Shown here: in pieces, positions 1 through 12,060 of the stretch | Layout of the letters: each line of letters starts with the position of its first letter | Position numbering within the stretch: position 1 is the first letter of the stretch | Assembly: GCF_006538365.1 (NCBI RefSeq) | Contig: NZ_BJKN01000001.1 | Coordinates: forward strand, 1,030,821-1,094,820 | Length of the DNA stretch: 64,000 nt | Direction: 5' to 3' | DNA from: Moorella sp. E308F | Lineage (GTDB): Bacteria; Bacillota; DSM-521; Neomoorellales; Neomoorellaceae | Program-made: the position numbers and the translations under genes | Notes under the pieces: model-generated | What the model was told of the DNA's origin: nothing | Database searches by the model: none | What the model saw: only the letters and a program-made list of their open reading frames with translations

Positions 1-1134
1 CTGGTACGGGTCGACTTCAACGTTCCCCTGGAGGCAGGCCGGGTAACGGATAACACCCGCATCCGGGCGGCCCTGCCGACCATCCAGTATCTTATTGACC
101 ACGGCGCCCGGGTAATCCTCATGTCCCACCTGGGGCGCCCCAAGGGCAAAGTCAAGGAAGAGCTGCGTCTGGACCCGGTGGCCAGAGAGCTGGAAGGCCT
201 CCTCGGCCGGCCGGTACATAAGGTCAACGATTGTATTGGCCCTGAAGTGGAGGCCGCGGTAGCGGCTCTAAAACCCGGCGAGGTTCTCCTCCTGGAAAAC
301 CTGCGCTTTTACCCGGAAGAAGAGAAAAACGACCCTGAATTTGCCAGGAAGCTGGCCTCCCTGGCCGACCTTTACGTCAACGACGCCTTCGGCGCCGCCC
401 ACCGAGCCCATGCTTCCACGGAAGGGGTGGCCCACTACCTGCCGGCGGCGGCCGGGTTCCTGCTGCAGAAGGAAATCGAAACCCTGGGCAAGGCCTTGGC
501 CGACCCGGAACGGCCCTTTGTGGCCATTATCGGCGGGGCCAAGGTATCCGACAAGATCAGCGTTATCCGTAACCTCCTTACCAAAGTGGATACCCTGATT
601 ATCGGCGGCGGCATGGCCAATACCTTCCTGCGGGCGAAAGGTTATGCCATGGGCAGGTCCCTGGTGGAAGAGGATCAGGTCCCCCTGGCGCAAGAGCTTA
701 TGGCCACGGCAGAGCAGCAGGGGGTAAAAATGCTGTTGCCTCGGGACCTGGTGGTGGCCCAGGAGTTCAAGGCCGATGCCCCCCACCAGGTAGTGGCTGC
801 CAGCGCCGTCCCCGACGGCTGGATGGCCCTGGACATCGGCCCCGAAACGGCGCAGGATTTTGCCAATGCTTTGACCGGTGCCCGGACCGTCGTCTGGAAC
901 GGGCCCATGGGCGTCTTTGAAATGGAACCCTTTGCTCACGGCACCGAGGCTGTGGCCCGGGCTGTGGCGGCCGTGGACGGCATGACCATCGTCGGCGGCG
1001 GGGACTCGGTGGCTGCGGTAGAAAAGGTAGGCGTGGCGGCAAAAATAGGACACATTTCCACCGGCGGCGGCGCCTCCCTGGAATTCCTGGAAGGCAAGGC
1101 CCTTCCCGGGGTAGTGGCCCTAACGGAAAAATAG
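1..1134 (+). CDS. pgk: Phosphoglycerate kinase, 5' end cut off by window
   Basis: This enzyme moves the phosphate of 1,3-bisphosphoglycerate to ADP in lower glycolysis. The frame is open from base 1, where it reads [10 protein letters not shown], the conserved N-terminal strand of PGK, so only about ten residues are missing and the ATG at 121 is internal. Further family signatures are GGAKVSDK near residue 180 and a glycine-rich GGGDSVAAV loop near the C-terminus that contacts the nucleotide phosphates. It is followed after 9 bases by tpiA and then gpmI and eno on the same strand, the usual clostridial lower-glycolysis order. Identification is secure. Confidence 0.97.
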   Translation: MVRVDFNVPLEAGRVTDNTRIRAALPTIQYLIDHGARVILMSHLGRPKGKVKEELRLDPVARELEGLLGRPVHKVNDCIGPEVEAAVAALKPGEVLLLENLRFYPEEEKNDPEFARKLASLADLYVNDAFGAAHRAHASTEGVAHYLPAAAGFLLQKEIETLGKALADPERPFVAIIGGAKVSDKISVIRNLLTKVDTLIIGGGMANTFLRAKGYAMGRSLVEEDQVPLAQELMATAEQQGVKMLLPRDLVVAQEFKADAPHQVVAASAVPDGWMALDIGPETAQDFANALTGARTVVWNGPMGVFEMEPFAHGTEAVARAVAAVDGMTIVGGGDSVAAVEKVGVAAKIGHISTGGGASLEFLEGKALPGVVALTEK

Positions 1135-1143
1135 GGTGAGGGA

Positions 1144-1905
1144 GTGATTAACTTGCGCCGACCAATTATTGCCGGCAACTGGAAGATGCATAATACGACT
1201 GAAAAGGCCAGGGAGCTGGTTACCCTGCTAAGGCCCTTGGTAGGAGCCACCGACGTGGAAGTAGTCGTCTGCCCGCCCTTCACGGCCATAGCGGCAACAG
1301 TCAATGCCGCTGCCGGTTCCAATATCTCGGTAGGCGCCCAGGACCTTTTCTGGGAAGACTGGGGCGCCTATACCGGTGAAGTGTCCGGCCCCATGCTGAA
1401 GGATCTGGGTTGCCGTTATGTGATTATCGGCCATTCGGAGCGCCGCCAGTATTTTGGCGAGACTGATGCCACCGTCAATAAAAAGCTCCATGCCGCCCTG
1501 CGCCACGGTCTGGTCCCCATCGTGTGCGTCGGCGAAACCCTGGCCGAAAGGGAAGCCGGTAAAACCCTGGACGTGGTCCGCCGCCAGGTCCAGGAGGGTT
1601 TGAAGGGGCTGGAACCGGACCAGGTGGCAACCCTGGTGGTGGCCTATGAACCCGTCTGGGCCATTGGTACCGGCCGGACGGCTACGGCAGCCGACGCCCA
1701 GGAGGTCATCGCCTTTATCCGAGAGACTTTACGGGCCATGTATGGCGAAAAGGCGCAGGCCACCCGCATCCAGTACGGGGGCAGCGTCAAGCCGGAAAAT
1801 ATTGCCGAACTCATGGCCCAGCCGGATATTGACGGCGCCCTGGTAGGGGGCGCCAGCCTGGACGCCATATCCTTTGCAGCCATAGTCAACTACAAGGAAC
1901 ACTAG
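1144..1905 (+). CDS. tpiA: Triosephosphate isomerase
   Basis: This cytoplasmic TIM-barrel enzyme interconverts dihydroxyacetone phosphate and glyceraldehyde 3-phosphate. The 253-residue length is typical. The active-site residues are visible: the lysine of GNWKM near the N-terminus, the histidine of IIGHSERR, and the glutamate of AYEPVWAIGTG, followed by the flexible loop and the phosphate-binding GGSVKPEN and GALVGGASL segments. I chose the GTG at 1144, which follows a GGGTGAGGGA ribosome site and lies 9 bases after pgk. A TTG at 1153 is a less likely alternative start. Confidence 0.97.
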   Translation: MINLRRPIIAGNWKMHNTTEKARELVTLLRPLVGATDVEVVVCPPFTAIAATVNAAAGSNISVGAQDLFWEDWGAYTGEVSGPMLKDLGCRYVIIGHSERRQYFGETDATVNKKLHAALRHGLVPIVCVGETLAEREAGKTLDVVRRQVQEGLKGLEPDQVATLVVAYEPVWAIGTGRTATAADAQEVIAFIRETLRAMYGEKAQATRIQYGGSVKPENIAELMAQPDIDGALVGGASLDAISFAAIVNYKEH

Positions 1906-1989
1906 CCTGAAGAGGGAGGACCGGGCGGTGCCCGTGGTGCCGCCTATCCCGTAACTCCCCAATAAAAGTAGGGAACAGGAGAAGTTATC

Positions 1990-4835
<2,846 letters not shown>

Positions 4836-4844
4836 CTTCCTTTA

Positions 4845-4890
4845 GGAAAAAGAAACCCCGGCGTGGTAAGCCATGACCGGGGTTTAATAT
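4845..4890. terminator. Bidirectional terminator between eno and corA
   Basis: A 9-bp perfect inverted repeat, AAACCCCGG (4853-4861) and CCGGGGTTT (4877-4885), lies between the convergent genes eno and corA. Read on the minus strand it is followed by TTTCTTTTT, so it should stop corA transcripts well. On the plus strand its own TTT arm and an AT-rich tail follow. Confidence 0.85.
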
Positions 4891-4894
4891 ATCC

Positions 4895-5845
4895 TCAGAA
4901 CCAGCCCTTGCGCCGGAAGAAAAAGAGCATTACCCCGGCCAGCATGGCCATGACCCCTAGGACGGTAAAATAGCCGTAGCGCCATTCCAGCTCCGGCATG
5001 TAGCGGAAATTCATACCGTAGATGCCGGCGATGAGGGTTAAAGGCATCATTATCGTAGTAATTACCGTCAGGACCTTCATGATTTCATTGAGGCGGTTGG
5101 AGGTCAGGGAAAGGTAGATTTCCAGGGTGGAGCTGGCCAGGTCATGGAAGGTTTCCACCTGGTCGATGAGGCGCAGCATTTCGTTGTAGATATCCAGGAA
5201 AAAGACCCGGTTTTCCGGTTTTACCAGCTTGAACTCGGGATAGGCCAGGAGGTTCAAAATATCCCGCTGGGCGCCAAGAATTTTGCGCAGTTTAATGGCC
5301 TGGCGCCTTAAGGTAAAGACTTGATTGAGAATCTGCCGGGTGGGCCGGCGGAAGACTTCCTCCTCCAGGTATTCGATTTTGCCTTCGGTGCGGTCAAAAA
5401 AGGTAAAAAAGGTTTCTGTCAGGGGTTCGAGCAGGCTGTAAAGGATAAAGTCGGTGCCTTTCTGGAAAAGCTGCGGGTCCTGGCGGTACTGGCGCCAGAG
5501 TTTAGTTACGAACTCCAGTTCTTCCTGGTGGACGGTAACGATATACCTGGGCCCCAGGAAGACATTGAGAGCCGTAGTCAGGGAACGCTGGCCGGCCTTT
5601 ACGCAGCGCAGGGTGAGGAAGGCATATTCATCATACTGGGCGATTCCGGGCCGGTAGTGGGGGTGACGGCAATCTTCTACGGCCAGGGGGTGAAAATGGA
5701 AGAGGTCCGTCAAGAGGTCCAGTTCCGCCGGGGCCGGCTGTACCAGGTCCAGCCAGGTAAACTCCTCGCTCTGCCGGGGCTGGAAACCAGGGGGCAGATT
5801 TTTCCTCAGTCCCTGTTGCGGGTGAAAAATTAAGAGGCGCTGCAT
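4895..5845 (-). CDS. corA: CorA-family divalent cation transporter
   Basis: This is an inner-membrane pentameric magnesium or cobalt channel. The start chosen (MQRLLIFHPQQG, at 5845) has an AGGTGA site just upstream and yields 316 residues, the normal CorA size; the frame is open further upstream but without family similarity. The large N-terminal cytoplasmic funnel is followed by two membrane segments at the C-terminus, with the diagnostic YGMNF pore motif at the end of the first and a basic tail (RRKGWF) after the second. It points toward eno and shares its terminator. Confidence 0.93.
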   Translation of the reverse strand: MQRLLIFHPQQGLRKNLPPGFQPRQSEEFTWLDLVQPAPAELDLLTDLFHFHPLAVEDCRHPHYRPGIAQYDEYAFLTLRCVKAGQRSLTTALNVFLGPRYIVTVHQEELEFVTKLWRQYRQDPQLFQKGTDFILYSLLEPLTETFFTFFDRTEGKIEYLEEEVFRRPTRQILNQVFTLRRQAIKLRKILGAQRDILNLLAYPEFKLVKPENRVFFLDIYNEMLRLIDQVETFHDLASSTLEIYLSLTSNRLNEIMKVLTVITTIMMPLTLIAGIYGMNFRYMPELEWRYGYFTVLGVMAMLAGVMLFFFRRKGWF

Positions 5846-5932
5846 GCAAATCACCTGTAGCCGGGTTTTCTTTAGTTTACCACAGGAGCGGCTGACAAGT
5901 ACCGGGTTACTGAAATATTTTCCCTGACAATA

Positions 5933-5962
5933 TTGTTCCGGCGGGGGAGAGGGTGTTAAAAT
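5933..5962 (+). promoter_or_regulatory. Candidate promoter for the 6002 / DUF72 pair
   Basis: TTGTTC (5933-5938) and TAAAAT (5957-5962) are separated by 18 bases, a plausible sigma-A promoter. It sits about 40 bases before the TTG start at 6002, in the intergenic space after the divergent corA gene. Confidence 0.5.
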
Positions 5963-6001
5963 GGTAGCAGGGGTAATTAAAATCACGGGGAAGAGAAGCT
6001 A

Positions 6002-6238
6002 TTGTCCAAACGTACTGCGGGTATAAGCTTACTGGCTATTGCCGCTTTTCTCCATGGGATTCACTACCTGGCGGCCGCCATCTTCGCTTCGGGAGTATCA
6101 TCCTGGAGTAAAGATCTATTCCGTTCTATGCTCGGCTATACAGCTCCCGGCCTTGCTGGCTGGGCTAAAATAGCCCTGGCAGTGGGAATTATTTACTTAT
6201 TTTGGGCGGAAGTTGAAGCATGGCGGCAAAAAAAGTAG
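6002..6238 (+). CDS. Small membrane protein of unknown function
   Basis: This is a 78-residue protein with two clear hydrophobic segments, roughly residues 7-30 (ISLLAIAAFLHGIHYLAAAIF) and 50-68 (AGWAKIALAVGIIYLFW), and a charged C-terminal tail ending EAWRQKK. It starts at a TTG with a GGGAAGAGAAG sequence upstream and overlaps the start of the DUF72 gene by 19 bases, so the two are probably translated together. I do not recognise the family. The frame could be fortuitous, but the membrane pattern and the promoter-like sequence upstream argue that it is real. Confidence 0.6.
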   Translation: MSKRTAGISLLAIAAFLHGIHYLAAAIFASGVSSWSKDLFRSMLGYTAPGLAGWAKIALAVGIIYLFWAEVEAWRQKK

Positions 6239-7020
6239 CTACATCCATATACATCGGCACCTCCGGCTACAGCTACCGCGACTGGGTGGGCTATTTTTAC
6301 CCGCCAGGGCTGGCGGCGAAAGATATGCTGCCTTATTACGCCCGGGAATTTAACTTTACCGAGGTCAATTCCTCCTTTTATGCCCTGCCGCGGCCCCAGA
6401 ACCTGGAGCAGATGGCCCGCAGGGTGCCGCAGGGGTTCATCTTTGCCGTCAAGGCCTACCGTACCCTGACCCATGAACGGGGCGTCAGCCTGGCCAGCGA
6501 CAGCCGGCAGTTGCGCCAGGCTCTCCAGCCCCTGGTGGACCGGGGCCAGCTGGGGGCCGTCCTGCTCCAGTTCCCCTTTTCTTTCCGCAATAACCAGGCC
6601 AACCGCGAGCATTTAACCAGGCTGAAAGAACTTTTACCCGACCTCCCCCTGGTGGTGGAATTTCGCCACAACAGCTGGGTGAATGACGCCGTTTGGGATT
6701 TCTTACAGCGTCACGAACTAGCCTATACCTGTGTCGATGAACCGGCCTTGCCGGGATTGGTGGGGCCGGTGGTCCGCTGTACGGCGGCAGTGGCCTACGT
6801 CCGTTTTCACGGCCGCAATGCGGAAAAGTGGTGGCGGCATAAAGAGGCCTACGAGCGCTATGATTACCTTTATAAAGAAGCAGAGCTAAAAGAATGGTTA
6901 CCGGGCATAGCTTACCTGGCCGGCCGGGCGCGCCAGGTCTTTGTGGCCTTTAACAACCACTACCACTCCCAGGCAGTAACCAACGCCAGGATGCTGAAGG
7001 AATTACTGGCCGGGGTTTAA
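6220..7020 (+). CDS. DUF72 (YecE-like) family protein
   Basis: This 266-residue cytoplasmic protein begins with the family signature IYIGTSGYSYRDWVGYFYP and continues with FNFTEVNSSFYALP and VEFRHNSW, all typical of DUF72, a TIM-barrel-like family of unknown biochemical function. The C-terminal VFVAFNNHYHSQAVTNA is also characteristic. It overlaps the preceding small membrane gene and ends 4 bases inside the convergent hydrolase gene on the minus strand. Family assignment is firm; no function is claimed. Confidence 0.88.
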   Translation: MAAKKVATSIYIGTSGYSYRDWVGYFYPPGLAAKDMLPYYAREFNFTEVNSSFYALPRPQNLEQMARRVPQGFIFAVKAYRTLTHERGVSLASDSRQLRQALQPLVDRGQLGAVLLQFPFSFRNNQANREHLTRLKELLPDLPLVVEFRHNSWVNDAVWDFLQRHELAYTCVDEPALPGLVGPVVRCTAAVAYVRFHGRNAEKWWRHKEAYERYDYLYKEAELKEWLPGIAYLAGRARQVFVAFNNHYHSQAVTNARMLKELLAGV

Positions 7021-7910
7021 AGGATGTAAAAGTAAAGCCTCCCCTTTTCCAGGGTGCAGGCAACACGGTCCTGGTCCTTCAGATAGCTTAAAAATGCCGA
7101 CACGCTGGTCAGGTTGAGGAAGTACTGGGGAATGTCCATAGAGATATTCACCTGGACGGCCAGCTCTGCCAGCAGGTCTTCCCGGGTCAGGGGCCGGGCC
7201 AGGAGTTCGGTAATCATGTCCAGGCAGGCATGAATTTGCCGGCGGTTTTCCGCCAGGACGGGGGCCGGGTCGGTAATAACCTCCGGGCTGTGGGCCGGCA
7301 GTAAATACTTAATCTCCAGGTCGGTGAGACACTCCAGGGTGGTCAGCTGGGCCTTGATGTCCTGCAGGTAGGGTAAAGGATATTTGGCCAGGATGGCCGG
7401 ATGAAAGACAGCATCGCCGCTAAAAAGGACACCATCGGGGGTCAGGAAAGCCAGGTGGCCGGCGGTATGACCCGGGGTGGCGATGGCCTGGAGGCGCTGG
7501 TCCAGGAGCTTCAAAGGGCCGGGAGCAATGGTACCGTCGACCTCCACCGGCCGGGCGACTAAAAGGGGGATTTTAATTTCCGCCAAAGGCTGAGCACCGT
7601 ACAGGGTTTTTACTCCCAGCAGGTTATCTTCCATAAATATTTTTTCCCCGGTGGAAGCCAGGATTTTCAGGCCGGGATAAAATTCCTTTAACAGCCGGTG
7701 GGCGCCACAGTGATCGGCGTGGCCGTGGGTGGTCAGGAGGTATTTGGGTTTGAGGCCGCTGGCCGCCAGAGCGTCCTTGATTTTATGGGCAATGGTATTG
7801 TTGATTCCCGAATCTATCAACAGGCAGTAACCGCTTTTAGTACTATACACGCCTGCATTGGTGGCGCCGGGGATATAGTAGGTATGGCCATGAATTTTTA
7901 CCAGTTCCAC
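7017..7910 (-). CDS. Metallo-beta-lactamase-fold hydrolase
   Basis: This is a 297-residue protein of the MBL superfamily. The zinc-binding motif THGHADHCGAH (HxHxDH) lies near residue 60, a second histidine lies in TPGHTAGHLAF, the aspartate ligand in LFSGDAVFH, and a final histidine in LLPAHSPEV. The substrate cannot be read from the sequence; glyoxalase II-like, quorum-lactonase-like and flavodiiron-like relatives all share this core. The last 70 residues look like an extra helical domain. It begins at a GTG and is transcribed away from the secG region. Confidence 0.87.
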   Translation of the reverse strand: MELVKIHGHTYYIPGATNAGVYSTKSGYCLLIDSGINNTIAHKIKDALAASGLKPKYLLTTHGHADHCGAHRLLKEFYPGLKILASTGEKIFMEDNLLGVKTLYGAQPLAEIKIPLLVARPVEVDGTIAPGPLKLLDQRLQAIATPGHTAGHLAFLTPDGVLFSGDAVFHPAILAKYPLPYLQDIKAQLTTLECLTDLEIKYLLPAHSPEVITDPAPVLAENRRQIHACLDMITELLARPLTREDLLAELAVQVNISMDIPQYFLNLTSVSAFLSYLKDQDRVACTLEKGRLYFYIL

Positions 7911-8002
7911 CCTGCTAGTTTTCCTTTCCGGTATAGTGGTAACAGCGCTACTGCATTATTTTAACATATTTACATTCGCAGGGGGAAATTACCGGAGGGC
8001 AT

Positions 8003-8024
8003 AAAAAAAGTGCCTTCTGGCACT
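8003..8024 (-). terminator. Intrinsic terminator for the 8023 gene
   Basis: On the minus strand a 6-bp stem AGTGCC / GGCACT with an AGAA loop is followed by seven T residues. It overlaps the stop codon of the small Cys-rich gene. Confidence 0.85.
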
Positions 8025-8229
8025 AATCGTTAATGGAGACAAAGTCTTTACAATAACCATCTGCGTTACGAGGCGGGTAGATGAGGCCACAGCAGTTGTT
8101 GTCTAAGCAGTGTATACATTCTGTCATTTCACACGGTATACTTTTACTGCTTTGGGTAAGAGCCCTCATAACCTTTTGTCCCTCGCGAAAGATTTCTTTA
8201 CCGCTATTACCATAAACCTCCTGGAGCAT
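8023..8229 (-). CDS. Small cysteine-rich protein
   Basis: This is a 68-residue protein beginning MLQEVYGNSGKEIFREG. Its C-terminal half has CEMTECIHCLDNNCCGLIYPPRNADGYC in two stretches, with six cysteines that resemble a small metal-binding knot. I chose the ATG at 8229 because GGAGGGGAG lies just upstream; the frame extends back to a GTG at 8259. A dedicated terminator supports a real gene. The family is not recognised with certainty. Confidence 0.72.
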   Translation of the reverse strand: MLQEVYGNSGKEIFREGQKVMRALTQSSKSIPCEMTECIHCLDNNCCGLIYPPRNADGYCKDFVSIND

Positions 8230-8378
8230 CGCCCTTTCTCCCCTCCCCATCCTAAGCACATTGTATCATGTATACACTAAATCCCCAAATGCTTTCATAG
8301 TTTATTTTACCATGATTAGTTGGGTTTTCCGGCCCGCAGGTTGATGTTTTGGTCGCGCAGGAAGATTTACGTTTTTCC

Positions 8379-8408
8379 TTGCTTAACCGGGCAATTATTT
8401 GTTAAAAT
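8379..8408 (+). promoter_or_regulatory. Candidate secG promoter
   Basis: TTGCTT (8379-8384) and TAAAAT (8403-8408) are spaced by 18 bases and lie about 35 bases before the secG start. Confidence 0.5.
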
Positions 8409-8445
8409 TATGACGTCACGGCAGCGCAGCAGGGAGGTGAAGTTG

Positions 8446-8670
8446 TTGCTGCATACCATTATCCTGATTATTGATATACTGGTAGCCCTGGGACTGATCG
8501 CTGCGGTCCTTTTACAATCCGGCCGCAGTGCCGGTATTTCTGGCGCCATTGCCGGCGGCGCGGAAGCCATCTTTGGCAAGAAAAAGGGTCTCGATACCTT
8601 TCTCAACAAGGTTTCAGCAGTCCTGGCCGGTTTGTTCCTGCTATTGACTCTGCTCCTCTCGGTTATTTAA
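8446..8670 (+). CDS. secG: Preprotein translocase subunit SecG
   Basis: SecG is the small accessory subunit of the SecYEG channel in the cytoplasmic membrane. The 74-residue protein has two membrane helices (TIILIIDILVALGLIAAVLL and the LAGLFLLLTLLLSVI tail) joined by the conserved loop QSGRSAGISGAIAGGAEAIFG. GGAGGTGA at 8433-8440 places the start at the TTG at 8446, or the adjacent TTG at 8443; the frame continues upstream without homology. Its position just ahead of rnr and smpB matches the secG-rnr-smpB-ssrA order common in Firmicutes. Confidence 0.93.
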   Translation: MLHTIILIIDILVALGLIAAVLLQSGRSAGISGAIAGGAEAIFGKKKGLDTFLNKVSAVLAGLFLLLTLLLSVI

Positions 8671-8798
8671 TTGACCAAACACCCTGGGAGGTTAATTTAC
8701 CATATTTGCAGGAGGTTTATTTTACCAGGTACATTCCTTGGCGAAATGAAACTGTATGGGCGGCGGCGCCCAATTTTTTTCATGGAGGTTGATTTTTA

Positions 8799-9350
8799 AT
8801 GAACCGGCAGGAAGCGTTGCAACTAATGGAGAAGCACGTAAAAAATAAAAACCTGCGCAAGCACGCCCTCGCTGTGGAGGCAGTAATGCGCGCCCTGGCC
8901 CGGCACTTTGGCGAGGATGAGGAAAAATGGGGCCTGGCCGGTTTGCTCCATGATATCGACTACGAGAGCACCAAAGACGATCCCGACCGGCACAGCCTGG
9001 TGGGGGCGGAAATGCTGGCCCGGGAAGGTTTGCCTGAAGAGGTGGTTTACGCCGTTAAAGCTCATAACGAGCGCCACGGCCTGCCCAGGACGGACTTGAT
9101 GAGCAAGGCCCTGTATGCTACCGACCCCCTGACGGGCTTGATTGTAGCCGCGGCCCTCATTCGCCCCGAAAAGAAACTGGCTATCGTGGACGTTCCATTT
9201 TTAATGAACCGTTACCATGAGAAATCCTTTGCCCGCGGGGCCAGCCGGGAGACTATAGCCGCCTGCAGCGAGCTTGGTCTCTCCCTGGAAGACTTCATGC
9301 ATATCGGCCTGGAAGCCATGAAGGAAATTGCCGGCGAACTGGGCCTTTAG
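8799..9350 (+). CDS. HD-domain phosphohydrolase
   Basis: This is a 183-residue cytoplasmic protein of the HD superfamily. Metal ligands are recognisable: the histidine of LRKHALAVEAVM, the HD pair of GLLHDIDYES, and the later histidines of VKAHNERHG, with a final conserved aspartate in YATDPLTGLI. Such proteins hydrolyse phosphate esters of nucleotides or related compounds; the exact substrate is unknown. It starts at an ATG behind ATGGAGG and is closed by a terminator, so it appears monocistronic between secG and rnr. Confidence 0.88.
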   Translation: MNRQEALQLMEKHVKNKNLRKHALAVEAVMRALARHFGEDEEKWGLAGLLHDIDYESTKDDPDRHSLVGAEMLAREGLPEEVVYAVKAHNERHGLPRTDLMSKALYATDPLTGLIVAAALIRPEKKLAIVDVPFLMNRYHEKSFARGASRETIAACSELGLSLEDFMHIGLEAMKEIAGELGL

Positions 9351-9354
9351 ACAG

Positions 9355-9384
9355 GATACCCGGTAAGCAACCGGGTATCTTTTT
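9355..9384 (+). terminator. Intrinsic terminator after the HD gene
   Basis: A 10-bp perfect stem, GATACCCGGT / ACCGGGTATC, with a 5-base loop is followed by five T residues directly after the HD-domain gene. Confidence 0.92.
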
Positions 9385-9455
9385 ACCTGTACAGCAGGAA
9401 ATAATATAGCGAGGAAATATATCTCATCCATGAAACATTGAGAAAGGAAGCCTGT

Positions 9456-11732
9456 ATGGACAAAGAAGAATTATTGTCCCTCATGCGTACCCGTTCCTAC
9501 CGGCCTATGACGGCGGCGGAGCTCATGGCCGCCCTGGGAGCAAAGGATGAGGAAGCCTTCCGGGAATTGCTCCATTCCCTGGAACAGGAGGGTTATATTG
9601 TCCGCACCCGCAAGGATAAATACGGCCTGCCGGAAAAGATGGGCCTGGTCAGCGGCCTCCTCCAGGCTTCAACCAAAGGTTATGCCTTTGTCGTGCCCCG
9701 GGAAAAAGAGCAGGCCGATGTTTATATTAGCGCCCTTAATCTCAACGGGGCCATGCACGGGGATCTCGTTCTGGCCAGGATTTTACCCGGTACTACGGGG
9801 CGCAGGCGGGAGGGAGAAATCATCCGCGTCCTGCAGCGGGCCAACAAGCGAGTAGTGGGAACCTTTACGGCTGCCGGTCGTTTGAGTTTTGTAGTGCCCG
9901 ATGATGCCCGGTTAAACCAGGATATCCTTATTCCTCCCGGTAATTCTCAGGGTGCCAGGGAAAAGGATAAAGTCGTCGTGGAAATTACCCGCTGGCCGGA
10001 GGCCCGGCGCAATCCCGAGGGCCGGGTGGTGGAAATCCTGGGCCAGGCGGGCCAGCCGGGAGTGGACGTTTTAAGCATTATCAAAAAGTACGACCTGGAG
10101 CCTGAATTTCCTCCTGAGGTTTTACGCGAAGCCGACGGTTTAAGCAAGAATTTTGGCCCCCGGGAGCTGGCCGGGCGCCGTGACCTGCGGGAATGGCGCC
10201 TGGTAACCATTGACGGTGCTGACGCCCGCGACCTTGATGACGCCGTGTCCGTGGAGCTTTTACCCGATGGTAATTACCTCCTGGGAGTACATATTGCCGA
10301 CGTCAGCTTTTACGTCCGGGAAGGCAGTGCCCTGGACCGGGAGGCCTTCAACCGGGGGACGAGCGTCTACTTTGTGGACCGGGTTATCCCCATGCTGCCG
10401 CCCCGGTTATCCAATGACATCTGTTCGTTAAATGCCGGGGAAGACCGCCTGGCCGTGACGGCCCTGATGACTATCACGCCGCGGGGTACAGTAAAAAGTT
10501 ACGAGCTTTTCCCTTCAATTATCCGCGTGCGCGAGCGCATGACCTACGACGCTGTCCGGCGCATCCTACAAGACGGCGATCCGGAACTCCTGGAGCGTTA
10601 CCGGGAACTGGTGCCGGATTTCCGGCTCATGGCCAGGCTGGCGGCAATTTTGCGGCAGCGGCGGGAGAAACGGGGGGCTATTGATTTTGATTTCCCGGAG
10701 GCCAAAGTGGAACTTGACGACCAGGGCCTGCCGGTGGCCGTTATCCCGCGTCGGCGTTCGGTAGCCGAAGGGATTATTGAAGAATTTATGATTGCCGCCA
10801 ATGAAGTGGTGGCCCGGCACCTGTACGAGCTGGCCGTTCCTGCCGTTTACCGGGTCCACGAGGAACCGGCAACGGATAAGATGGAAGAACTGAATAAGTT
10901 TCTGGCCTTCTTCGGGCTGCAGATCAGGCCCGGGCGGGAGGGGCGCGTTAAACCCCGGGCTTTCCAGGAAATCCTCCTTAACGTCAAAGGGCGGCCGGAG
11001 GAGCGAGTCATCAGTACCGTAATGCTGCGTTCCATGATGCACGCCCGTTACGCCGGCCAGTGCCTGGGACACTTTGGTTTGGCCTCGCCTTACTACTGCC
11101 ATTTTACCTCGCCCATCCGCCGCTACCCGGATCTGGTTGTGCACCGCATTTTGCGGGAGACCTGGTCCCCGGCAGGTTTAACGGCGGACCGCATGGCGAA
11201 ACTCGACGCCTTTGTGGCCCTGGCTGCGGCCCGGGCTTCGGAAAGGGAAAAGGTGGCTGAGGAAGCCGAGCGGGAAGCCCTGGATATGAAGAAGGTCCAG
11301 TATATGGAACGCCATGTGGGAGCCACTTTCCCCGGAGTTATCAGCGGTGTGGTACCTTATGGCTTCTTTGTGGAATTGGAAAATACCGTCGAAGGCCTGG
11401 TCCATGTATCTACCCTGACTGACGATTATTACCATTATCAGGAAGACCAGCTGGCCCTGGTAGGCGAGCACACCGGCAGGGTATTCCGCATCGGCCAGCC
11501 GGTGGAAGTGGTGGTGGCCAGGGCCAACGTTGAGGCCAGGCAGGTGGATTTTGAGCTGGTCAAACCGGAAGCTGCGGTAGAGACCGGGCGCGGGCCGGTA
11601 GCCGCAATAAAAGGCCGGCGGAAGGATAAAACGCGAAGAAAGGAAACTGTCCCGGTCGGGAGCAAAACCGGGAGTAAAATTATCGGCCAGAAACGGCGTA
11701 AACGGAATAAAGCCTCCCGGGGCCGTTTATAA
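9456..11732 (+). CDS. rnr: Ribonuclease R
   Basis: This processive 3'-5' exoribonuclease degrades structured RNA and takes part with SmpB-tmRNA in ribosome rescue. From the ATG at 9456 (site GAAAGGAAG) it has 758 residues. Domain order: winged-helix N-terminus (about 1-65), cold-shock domains (70-230), the RNB catalytic domain with TIDGADARDLDDAVSVE (about residue 255) supplying the metal-binding aspartates, and a C-terminal S1 domain (FPGVISGVVPYGFFVELENTVEGLVHV, about 625-700) with a basic lysine/arginine-rich tail. Its location upstream of smpB and ssrA fits that role. Confidence 0.96.
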   Translation: MDKEELLSLMRTRSYRPMTAAELMAALGAKDEEAFRELLHSLEQEGYIVRTRKDKYGLPEKMGLVSGLLQASTKGYAFVVPREKEQADVYISALNLNGAMHGDLVLARILPGTTGRRREGEIIRVLQRANKRVVGTFTAAGRLSFVVPDDARLNQDILIPPGNSQGAREKDKVVVEITRWPEARRNPEGRVVEILGQAGQPGVDVLSIIKKYDLEPEFPPEVLREADGLSKNFGPRELAGRRDLREWRLVTIDGADARDLDDAVSVELLPDGNYLLGVHIADVSFYVREGSALDREAFNRGTSVYFVDRVIPMLPPRLSNDICSLNAGEDRLAVTALMTITPRGTVKSYELFPSIIRVRERMTYDAVRRILQDGDPELLERYRELVPDFRLMARLAAILRQRREKRGAIDFDFPEAKVELDDQGLPVAVIPRRRSVAEGIIEEFMIAANEVVARHLYELAVPAVYRVHEEPATDKMEELNKFLAFFGLQIRPGREGRVKPRAFQEILLNVKGRPEERVISTVMLRSMMHARYAGQCLGHFGLASPYYCHFTSPIRRYPDLVVHRILRETWSPAGLTADRMAKLDAFVALAAARASEREKVAEEAEREALDMKKVQYMERHVGATFPGVISGVVPYGFFVELENTVEGLVHVSTLTDDYYHYQEDQLALVGEHTGRVFRIGQPVEVVVARANVEARQVDFELVKPEAAVETGRGPVAAIKGRRKDKTRRKETVPVGSKTGSKIIGQKRRKRNKASRGRL

Positions 11733-11773
11733 TAGCCGTAGATATTACTCTTTCTAGCAAAGGAGGCAGGGTT

Positions 11774-12040
11774 ATGCCCCGGCGTGTAGCAGTGGAAAAG
11801 GATCTCAGCGCTATTGGCGATCACCTGGCAGAAAACGGACTCGAGGTCGAGCGGGTGGAAATGACCGACCTGACGCCGTCCCGCTTGCAGGGCTACGGGG
11901 CCGTCGTTATCAGCGGGCAGACAACCAACTTTATGGGCATGGAAGATATAAAAGCAAAAGTGCCGGTAATTGAAGCCGCAGGCAAGACCGCGGATGAGAT
12001 TACGGCCATGGTGAAAGAACGCCTGCAGCTGCAAGATTAG
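11774..12040 (+). CDS. UPF0180 (YkuS-like) family protein
   Basis: This 88-residue protein reads RRVAVEKDLSAIGDHLAENGLEVERV, then YGAVVISGQTTNFMGMED and a C-terminal ITAMVKERL, the pattern of the small UPF0180 family found in Firmicutes. The function is unknown. It starts at an ATG preceded by AAAGGAGGCAGGG. It ends 12 bases before the target duplication of the inserted ISL3 element, so the element lies downstream of the gene and leaves it intact. Confidence 0.82.
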   Translation: MPRRVAVEKDLSAIGDHLAENGLEVERVEMTDLTPSRLQGYGAVVISGQTTNFMGMEDIKAKVPVIEAAGKTADEITAMVKERLQLQD

Positions 12041-12051
12041 GTAGAAACTGG

Positions 12052-12060
12052 GGCGGCCCC
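12052..12060. repeat. Left copy of 9-bp target duplication
   Basis: GGCGGCCCC directly precedes the left IS end and is repeated exactly at 13458-13466. Confidence 0.85.
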